A stretch of 5,136 nucleotides of DNA from NCBI GenBank assembly GCA_030146605.1, contig JASLBO010000167.1, positions 1 through 5,136 on the forward strand, given 5' to 3'. The stretch comes from Sphingomonas sp. (GTDB lineage Bacteria; Pseudomonadota; Alphaproteobacteria; Sphingomonadales; Sphingomonadaceae). Below the pieces are notes generated by a model, which saw nothing but the letters and a program-made list of their open reading frames with translations, ran no database searches and was not told the DNA's origin. Shown piece by piece: positions 1 through 4,212 of this stretch. The position numbers and the translations under genes were made by a program. Position 1 is the stretch's first letter, and each line of letters opens with the position of its first letter.

Positions 1-124
1 GGGTTGCACGGGGCTTATGGTCGGCATGCCCGGCTATCGGCGGACCTTGGGTTTGACTATCAGCTGTTGGTTCTGATGGTCCGGGCACTCCCGACTGGCA
101 ATGGCCGGGGGTGGTTTGGGGGGT

Positions 125-150
125 GGGGGGCGGAGCCCGCATCGCCCCCC
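125..150. other. GC-only hairpin next to a G-tract cluster
   Basis: GGGGGGCG (125-132) pairs perfectly with CGCCCCCC (143-150) around a 10-nt loop, giving an 8-bp all-GC stem. The left arm belongs to a G-rich run starting at 107, with tracts of 5, 6 and 6 G. Read rightward the stem is followed by TCCTTC, so it could end a transcript entering from the left edge, but there is no proper T-tract. Function is unknown. Confidence 0.35.
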
Positions 151-198
151 TCCTTCAAGTTCACGAGAATGCGGAAAGGAGGAGCCCAAAACGGCAAA

Positions 199-224
199 CG
201 CCCGGACCGTTTCCGATCCGGGCG
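199..224 (-). terminator. Possible leftward intrinsic terminator
   Basis: CGCCCGGA (199-206) pairs with TCCGGGCG (217-224) in a perfect 8-bp stem. Two more pairs beyond a single mismatch close a TTTC tetraloop. On the minus strand the hairpin is followed immediately by TTTGCCGTTTT, an interrupted T-rich tail, whereas on the plus strand the following bases are not T-rich. It therefore fits a minus-strand terminator best. There is no protein gene on that strand just upstream of it, so a small RNA is one reading. The other is chance structure in GC-rich DNA. Confidence 0.4.
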
Positions 225-369
225 CCTGCGTGACGATCGCTCGTCAGCCCCCTTGTCAGGCTCTGCCCACACGCCCGTACTTGCCTACGAGCGGGGCGAA
301 GCCCTCCCCGAACCACGGCCATTTGCTGCCTGCGTTTCGACAGGGTTTTGCTACGTCGGCGGATCGCAT

Positions 370-397
370 TTGTCACCGGGTTTACAAAGGTTAGAGA
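370..397 (+). promoter_or_regulatory. Weak candidate promoter for the lolC operon
   Basis: TTGTCAC (370-376) and GTTAGAGA (390-397), separated by 13 nt, partially match the alphaproteobacterial housekeeping pattern TTGACGS-N10-14-GCTANAWC, at 5 of 7 and 5 of 8 positions. It would place transcription start near 404 and give a leader of about 125 nt. No better match lies closer to the gene. The match is weak and could be chance. Confidence 0.2.
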
Positions 398-426
398 CCG
401 ATTGATCGCACCCTGTGGTGAATCGG
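398..426 (+). other. Bulged hairpin in the likely lolC leader
   Basis: CCGATT (398-403) pairs with AATCGG (421-426). Inside it CACC (409-412) pairs with GGTG (417-420) around a CTGT loop, and a 5-nt bulge (404-408) lies on the left arm. That makes 10 base pairs in total, about 100 nt before the lolC start. If transcription starts near 404 the RNA would contain only part of it. An operator for a dimeric regulator is an equal possibility. Confidence 0.35.
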
Positions 427-528
427 CAACATAGCGGACACACGCCCCACCACCGCCGCGCATTGCCAGCCGAGCCCCGCATGGCCTAGAGCGGCGCGAA
501 GCACTCACCTCAGGGCCTTGCCGACCGC

Positions 529-1779
529 ATGCTACTATCTCGCTACGAGCGGATGATCGCCCGCCGTTATCTTTTGCCCGGCCGCAGCGAGGCGTTCATC
601 GCCGTCGTCGCGGGATTCAGCCTGGTCGCGGTGATGCTCGGCGTCGCCGCTTTGATCGTCGTGATGAGCGTGATGAACGGTTTCCGCGCCGAGCTGTTTG
701 ACAAGATCACCGGCCTGAACGGCCATGCCGTCGTCCAGGGCAATGCCGGCCAGCTGCGCGACTGGCGCGAGATCGTCGCGGCGGCGAAAGCCACGCCAGG
801 CGTGATCAGCGCCACCCCGCTGATCGAGCAGCCGCTGTTCGTTACCTTCAACGGCCGCGTCGAACCGGGCATGATCCGCGGAATGCGCGTCGAGGACATA
901 CGGACGAACCCGGCGCTCAAGGGGAAGGAAGTGATCGGATCGCTCGCCCGCTTGCGCCCGGGCGGCGAGCAGGTCGCGATCGGCTCGCGGCTCGCCCAGT
1001 CGCTCGGCGCCACCGTGGGCAGCAAGATCACCGTTACCAATCCGGCGGGCGCCGCAACCCCGATGGGCACGATGTTCCGCTCGGTCAGCTACACGGTGGA
1101 GGCGATCTTCGAAGTCGGCGTCTATGATTTCGACAAGATATTCATCGTCATGCCGATCGAGGACGCGCAGACCCTGCTGCTGCTCGGCGACGCGGTGAGC
1201 ATGGTCGAGATGGACACCAATGCTCCCGACAACGTCCAGCAGATCGTCGCGCCGCTGGTCGACAAGGTCGGGCGGAGCGGCCAGATCGTCGACTGGCGGC
1301 AGATGAACCGCGAGCTGTTCGAGGCGCTTCAGGTCGATCGGGTGGTCTCGTTCACCGTGCTGTCGATCATCCTCGTCGTCGCCTCGTTCAACATCGTCTC
1401 CTCGCTGATCATGCTGGTCCGCTCCAAGACCCGCGACATCGCCGTGCTGCGGACGATGGGCGCGACGCGCGGCGGGCTGATGCGGATCTTCGTCACCGTC
1501 GGCACCACGATCGGCGCGCTCGGCGTCGCGGCGGGCGGGGTGCTCGGCTTCCTGTTCATCACCTTCCGCGCGCAGGTGGTCCAGTTCATCGGGCTGGTCA
1601 CCGGCCAGCAGGTCTGGGACCCGTCGATGCGCTTCCTGACCGAATTGCCCGCAAAGACCGATCCCTTCGAGACGATCGGGATCTGCGTGATGGCCCTGCT
1701 CTTCGCCTTCCTCGCCACGCTCTATCCGGCGTGGAAGGCGGCGAGCACCGATCCGGTCCAGGTGCTGCGTTATGAGTGA
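529..1779 (+). CDS. lolC: LolC/LolE family lipoprotein-releasing ABC transporter permease
   Basis: This is the inner-membrane permease of the Lol system, which extracts outer-membrane lipoproteins from the outer leaflet of the inner membrane and passes them to periplasmic LolA. The 416-residue product has the MacB/LolC fold order: TM1 at about 21-48, a large periplasmic domain at about 50-268, TM2 at about 272-297, TM3 at about 317-346 and TM4 at about 380-402. The cytoplasmic segment after TM2 ([15 protein letters not shown], 299-313) and the C-terminal [17 protein letters not shown] (400-416) are family signatures. ATG 529 is chosen because [17 protein letters not shown] at the N-terminus is the conserved family start. 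The nearest purine-rich site (AGGG, 512-515) is 13 nt away and poor; M9 (position 553) is an alternative with no better ribosome site. The gene overlaps lolD by 8 nt. Only one permease gene is present here, so it may act as a homodimer (LolF-like); a second copy elsewhere cannot be excluded. Family assignment is secure; the C versus E label is arbitrary. Confidence 0.96.
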   Translation: MLLSRYERMIARRYLLPGRSEAFIAVVAGFSLVAVMLGVAALIVVMSVMNGFRAELFDKITGLNGHAVVQGNAGQLRDWREIVAAAKATPGVISATPLIEQPLFVTFNGRVEPGMIRGMRVEDIRTNPALKGKEVIGSLARLRPGGEQVAIGSRLAQSLGATVGSKITVTNPAGAATPMGTMFRSVSYTVEAIFEVGVYDFDKIFIVMPIEDAQTLLLLGDAVSMVEMDTNAPDNVQQIVAPLVDKVGRSGQIVDWRQMNRELFEALQVDRVVSFTVLSIILVVASFNIVSSLIMLVRSKTRDIAVLRTMGATRGGLMRIFVTVGTTIGALGVAAGGVLGFLFITFRAQVVQFIGLVTGQQVWDPSMRFLTELPAKTDPFETIGICVMALLFAFLATLYPAWKAASTDPVQVLRYE

Positions 1780-2446
1780 GCCCATCCTCCAGACGCGCGG
1801 CCTCAAGCGCAGCTTCAAGCAAGGCGAAGCGGTGATCGAGGTGCTGCGCGGCGTCGATCTCGACGTCCTGCCCGGCGAGATCGTCGCCTTGCTGGGGCCC
1901 TCGGGCTCGGGCAAGTCGACTTTGCTCCAGGCCGTCGGGCTGCTCGAGGGCGGCTTCGAGGGCTCGATCCGTGTCGCCGGCAAGGAAGCCGCGCAGCTGC
2001 CTTCGGGCGGGCGCACCGAGGTCCGCCGCAACAGCCTCGGCTTCGTCTATCAGTTCCACCATCTGCTCCCCGATTTCAGTGCGATCGAAAATGTCGTGCT
2101 GCCGCTCATGATCCACGGCGCCACGCGCGCCGATGCCGATACGCGGGCGGGGGAATTGCTCTCGGCGCTGGGGCTGGCGCAGCGCCTGACGCATCGGCCC
2201 AACCAGCTCTCGGGCGGCGAGCAGCAGCGCGTCGCCGTCGCCCGCGCGCTCGCCAACCGTCCGGCTCTGGTGCTGGCCGACGAGCCCACCGGCAATCTCG
2301 ACGAAGCCACCGCCGACCGCGTCTTCGCCGAATTCGTCAATCTTGTCCGCGGCGAAGGCTCGGCCGCGCTGGTCGCGACGCACAACGAGCGCCTCGCCGA
2401 GCGGATGGACCGCGTGGTGCGGCTCCACGAGGGCCGCCTGGGATGA
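1772..2446 (+). CDS. lolD: Lipoprotein-releasing system ATP-binding protein LolD
   Basis: This is the cytoplasmic ATPase that powers LolC/E-mediated release of lipoproteins to LolA. All ABC nucleotide-binding motifs are intact in the 224-residue product: Walker [10 protein letters not shown] (42-50), Q-loop Q94 inside the LolD-typical [12 protein letters not shown] (91-102), signature LSGGEQQR (146-153), Walker B ALVLADE (165-171) with catalytic E171, D-loop GNLD (174-177) and switch His204 (VATHNE). Length matches the family. The FHHLLPDF segment separates LolD from the closely related MacB and FtsE ATPases, and direct linkage to the permease gene confirms the assignment. The start ATG lies inside the end of lolC (8-nt overlap) with an AGG at 1760-1762, which suggests translational coupling and stoichiometric synthesis. 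Its stop overlaps the next start as ATGA. Confidence 0.97.
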   Translation: MSEPILQTRGLKRSFKQGEAVIEVLRGVDLDVLPGEIVALLGPSGSGKSTLLQAVGLLEGGFEGSIRVAGKEAAQLPSGGRTEVRRNSLGFVYQFHHLLPDFSAIENVVLPLMIHGATRADADTRAGELLSALGLAQRLTHRPNQLSGGEQQRVAVARALANRPALVLADEPTGNLDEATADRVFAEFVNLVRGEGSAALVATHNERLAERMDRVVRLHEGRLG

Positions 2447-3039
2447 GCGTCTGGCGTGCGACGCCGACCCTCGCCGGGCGTCATGTCGCGCTGCGCCCGA
2501 TGGTCCGCGAGGATCGCGATGCGTTGCTCGACGCCTTCGAAGGCCTCCATGCGCTGTTCCACACCACCGTGCCCGATGCCGGCACGTTCGAGGCCTGGTA
2601 TGACCGGGTGATGTTCGATGCGGCGGCGGGGCGCAACATGCCCTTCACCGTTCTCGATGCCGGCGGCCGAATCTCGGGCGTGACGCGTTTCCTGCGGATG
2701 AGCGAGCCCCATCGCCGGGTCGAGATCGGCGGCACGCTCTACGCGCCCCGCGTCCAGCGCACCGGGCTCAACACCGAAGCCAAATATATGCTGCTCGGCC
2801 ACGCCTTCGATGCGCTGGGCGCGAATTGCGTCCAGATCCGCACCGATTTCCTCAACCTCGCGTCGCGCCGCGCGATCGAGCGGCTGGGCGCGCGGCTCGA
2901 CGGCGTGCTGCGCGGCCATCTGATCCTCAAGGGCCATTTGCGCGACAGCGCGGTCTATTCGCTCCTCGCGCATGAATGGCCGGGGGTGCGTCGCAATCTC
3001 GAATTGCTGATGGCCCGCTACGATGGAGACGCCGCATGA
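2443..3039 (+). CDS. GNAT family N-acetyltransferase (RimJ/RimL-like), substrate unknown
   Basis: This 198-residue protein belongs to the Acetyltransf_3 / RimJ-RimL branch of the GNAT superfamily, which transfers an acetyl group from acetyl-CoA to an amine. Visible features are the N-terminal strand [13 protein letters not shown] (12-24), the central strand and loop of the acetyl-CoA site ending in [12 protein letters not shown] (103-114), and the motif-B-like [20 protein letters not shown] (138-157), whose Asn and Ser-Arg-Arg spacing is typical. No signal peptide or membrane segment is seen, so it should be cytoplasmic. It starts in an ATGA overlap with lolD, preceded by GAGGG (2429-2433), and ends in an ATGA overlap with the peroxidase gene. 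The acceptor could be a protein N-terminus, an antibiotic or a small amine; the sequence does not decide. Its place in a lol operon does not by itself show a role in lipoprotein transport. Confidence 0.9.
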   Translation: MSVWRATPTLAGRHVALRPMVREDRDALLDAFEGLHALFHTTVPDAGTFEAWYDRVMFDAAAGRNMPFTVLDAGGRISGVTRFLRMSEPHRRVEIGGTLYAPRVQRTGLNTEAKYMLLGHAFDALGANCVQIRTDFLNLASRRAIERLGARLDGVLRGHLILKGHLRDSAVYSLLAHEWPGVRRNLELLMARYDGDAA

Positions 3040-3515
3040 CCGTGCTCACCGAAATTCTCGTCCGCAGGCCCGGCGGCGAGGAGACGACGCTCGCCGATCA
3101 TGCCGGCGAAGTGCTGCTGATCGTCAACACCGCGTCGAAATGCGGCTTCACGCCGCAATATGCCGATCTCGAGGCGTTGCAGCGCCAGTATGCTGACCGC
3201 GGCTTTTCGGTACTGGGCTTCCCGTGCAACCAGTTCGGCGGGCAAGAGCCCGGCGATGCGGCGGAGATCGCCAATTTCTGCTCGCTCACCTATGACGTGA
3301 CCTTCCCGGTCTACGCCAAGGTCGACGTCAACGGCGCCGACGCCGCGCCCCTGTTCGAGCACCTCAAGCGCGAGGCGCCCGGGCTGCTCGGCTCGAAGGC
3401 GATCAAGTGGAACTTCACCAAGTTCCTCGTCGATCGGGCGGGCAAGGTGGTCGATCGCTATGCCCCGACGACCTCGCCCAAGGACATCGCCGGCGATATC
3501 GAGAAGCTTCTCTGA
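3036..3515 (+). CDS. Glutathione peroxidase family protein, probably thioredoxin-dependent
   Basis: This 159-residue thiol peroxidase reduces hydrogen peroxide or organic hydroperoxides in the cytoplasm. The catalytic site is complete: peroxidatic Cys36 in NTASKCGFTPQY, Gln70 in FGGQEPG, and Trp125-Asn126 in WNFTKF (125-130). The conserved FPCNQF (62-67) is also present. The active residue is Cys, not selenocysteine. Cys82 in NFCSLTYDVTFP sits where the resolving cysteine lies in two-cysteine enzymes such as yeast Gpx3, so thioredoxin is a more likely reductant than glutathione; this is inference from family knowledge. Start ATG 3036 is chosen because it gives the normal family N-terminus, overlaps the previous stop as ATGA and has GGAG (3025-3028) 7 nt upstream. 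A longer in-frame start at 2976 would add 20 residues inside the acetyltransferase gene and has no support. It is the last gene of the operon. Confidence 0.95.
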   Translation: MTVLTEILVRRPGGEETTLADHAGEVLLIVNTASKCGFTPQYADLEALQRQYADRGFSVLGFPCNQFGGQEPGDAAEIANFCSLTYDVTFPVYAKVDVNGADAAPLFEHLKREAPGLLGSKAIKWNFTKFLVDRAGKVVDRYAPTTSPKDIAGDIEKLL

Positions 3516-3518
3516 TTG

Positions 3519-3538
3519 CCTCCCTCCTGCAAGGGAGG
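3519..3538. terminator. Hairpin between convergent genes, possible bidirectional terminator
   Basis: CCTCCCT (3519-3525) pairs with AGGGAGG (3532-3538) in a perfect 7-bp stem with a 6-nt loop, starting 4 nt after the peroxidase stop and lying 14 nt beyond the stop of the convergent gene. Neither side carries a true T-tract: AACTTAAAAG follows on the plus strand. Position strongly suggests a shared terminator, but the missing T-run makes it atypical. It may instead be one of the short GC palindromes scattered in such genomes. Confidence 0.45.
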
Positions 3539-3551
3539 GGAACTTAAAAGC

Positions 3552-3971
3552 TCAATGCGCCCGCGGTCCGGGCAGGCAGATCACATATTGCGCCTTCTTC
3601 TCGGCTCCAGCCTTCTCGCTCTCGTCGCCCGCGACGAGCTTGCCGAGCCTGGTGAGCACCGAGACCATCGACGTCGCGCCGGTCAGCGGCCGTCCGCGCG
3701 GATCGCGGCGTGGGGCGGGGCGGGCGTTGCGGGCCTCGCGGCGTGGCGGCGGGGCGAGGCGATGCATGCGCTGGGCCACCGACGAAGCATCGCCGACCCG
3801 GCCGAATTCGCGCCAGACCACGCGGAAACCGGCGGGAACCTGCGCCCATTCGCCCTCGTCGCTGCGGATCATGTCGCAGCCGCAGCGGTGGCAGATGCTG
3901 AATTCCAGCCCCTGATTGTGGTGACGCTTGGCCGAAGGCACGTGGTTCATCACCGAGCAGAGGATGGTCAT
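3552..3971 (-). CDS. Uncharacterised small protein with N-terminal cysteine cluster
   Basis: I recognise this only as resembling conserved hypothetical proteins of sphingomonads; no function is known to me. The 139-residue product has an N-terminal module (about 1-54) with Cys5, His10, His17-His18 and the knuckle C27-HR-C30-G-C32, followed by VPAGFRVVWRE (45-55). The arrangement suggests a small zinc-ribbon-like metal site. Residues about 71-95 are rich in Arg, Pro and Ala and probably disordered. The tail (about 99-139) is mixed, ending in a lone Cys132 and PGPRAH. No signal peptide or membrane segment is evident. ATG 3971 is preferred because it keeps Cys5 and has GGAG (complement of 3982-3985) 10 nt upstream; M8 is the alternative. 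The gene converges on the peroxidase gene and diverges from dnaE. The CDS call rests on the coherent N-terminal module and the ribosome site; the C-terminal half is less certain. Confidence 0.7.
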   Translation of the reverse strand: MTILCSVMNHVPSAKRHHNQGLEFSICHRCGCDMIRSDEGEWAQVPAGFRVVWREFGRVGDASSVAQRMHRLAPPPRREARNARPAPRRDPRGRPLTGATSMVSVLTRLGKLVAGDESEKAGAEKKAQYVICLPGPRAH

Positions 3972-4026
3972 CGCGAGCTTACTCCGGTTACCGGATCGCG
4001 CCGCTGGTCCCGGTCGGGTGCGCCGC

Positions 4027-4041
4027 GATCAAAAGTTGATC
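4027..4041. promoter_or_regulatory. Perfect dyad GATCAA-AAG-TTGATC, operator candidate
   Basis: GATCAA (4027-4032) and TTGATC (4036-4041) are exact inverted repeats with a 3-bp centre. The site lies 56 nt before the start of the leftward gene and about 170 nt before dnaE. Size and symmetry suit a dimeric helix-turn-helix regulator; no regulator gene is in the window to pair with it. Confidence 0.35.
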
Positions 4042-4060
4042 TTCGTTAACCACGGTTTGC

Positions 4061-4162
4061 CCAACGGGCGGGTGAGTCGCCATTAAGGTCGGTCCCGATA
4101 AGCGACTTCCACCAACGGGCTTGTACGGATGCGTCAGGTAAGGTCCCGGAAAGCTGTGGACA
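4061..4162 (+). repeat. Degenerate tandem direct repeat, 51-bp period, two copies
   Basis: Copy A (4061-4111) and copy B (4112-4162) are adjacent and align without gaps at 29 of 51 positions by my hand count. The conserved blocks are CCAACGGGC (units 1-9), GGTCCCG (units 31-37) and AAGC (units 40-43). A possible third start, CCGGCGGGC at 4165, matches the first block at 7 of 9 but is probably GC coincidence. It may be an old tandem duplication or two copies of a bipartite binding site upstream of dnaE. Confidence 0.5.
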
Positions 4163-4212
4163 GGCCGGCGGGCGCGGTGGCAAATCCGGCGTCGCGCGGC
4201 TAGGGTGCCTGG

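Larger units (their letters stand above)
1..528. other. Gene-free, structured intergenic region upstream of lolC
   Basis: I find no protein gene I can support in these 528 bases. The long open frames on both strands show no recognisable domain and look like a by-product of high GC. The region contains several self-complementary segments: a GC-only hairpin at 125-150, a terminator-like hairpin at 199-224, a small perfect hairpin at 231-246 (TGACGA/TCGTCA with a TCGC loop), a short GGGC-GAA-GCCC hairpin at 294-304 and a bulged hairpin at 398-426. In many alphaproteobacteria, as I recall, proS lies just before lolC, but no ProRS C-terminus is visible here. The stretch may be the lolC leader plus an upstream small RNA or the 3' end of a neighbouring transcript; this is inference. 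Confidence 0.6.
3972..4212. promoter_or_regulatory. Divergent intergenic region before dnaE
   Basis: This 241-bp spacer separates the leftward small gene from rightward dnaE and must carry the promoters of both, though I find no good -35/-10 pair for either. It is visibly richer in A/T than the genes around 4027-4060. It contains an 11-bp palindrome CCGGT-T-ACCGG (3984-3994) overlapping the ribosome site of the leftward gene, a 6-3-6 dyad at 4027-4041, a CtrA-like site at 4046-4060, a degenerate 51-bp tandem repeat at 4061-4162 and a DnaA-box-like sequence at 4155-4163. I see no open frame or RNA family I recognise in it. Confidence 0.6.

Noticed and set aside
1..40. GGGCTTATGGTC at 11-22 resembles the 3' end of RNase P RNA (GGCTTAT element).
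   Set aside because: The ACAGAA motif that should precede it is absent (TTGCAC stands there), and the rest of the RNA would lie outside the window.
175..183. AAAGGAGGA is a near-perfect ribosome binding site.
   Set aside because: No ATG, GTG or TTG follows within a usable distance; the downstream bases enter the 199-224 hairpin instead.
224..335. GCCTGCGT occurs at 224-231 and 328-335, considered as a direct repeat or attachment site.
   Set aside because: Eight GC-rich bases repeated once with no integrase or other mobile-element sign; likely chance.
4..508. Long open frames on both strands of the left end (up to about 130 codons).
   Set aside because: No domain, no ribosome site, low-complexity products rich in Arg, Gly and Pro; typical of stop-poor high-GC DNA.
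535..2031. A 498-codon open frame antisense to lolC and lolD.
   Set aside because: It mirrors the codon bias of two certain genes, and its product is an Asp/Glu/Arg-rich composition with no fold I recognise.
3984..3994. CCGGT-T-ACCGG palindrome overlapping the ribosome site of the leftward gene, considered as an RNA switch.
   Set aside because: Only about 4 bp can form with a 3-nt loop, too short to propose control; listed only as part of the spacer.
3516..4049. Rightward open frame opposite the cysteine-cluster gene.
   Set aside because: No ribosome site or recognisable domain, and the opposite strand gives a more coherent protein with a CxxCxC cluster and GGAG upstream.
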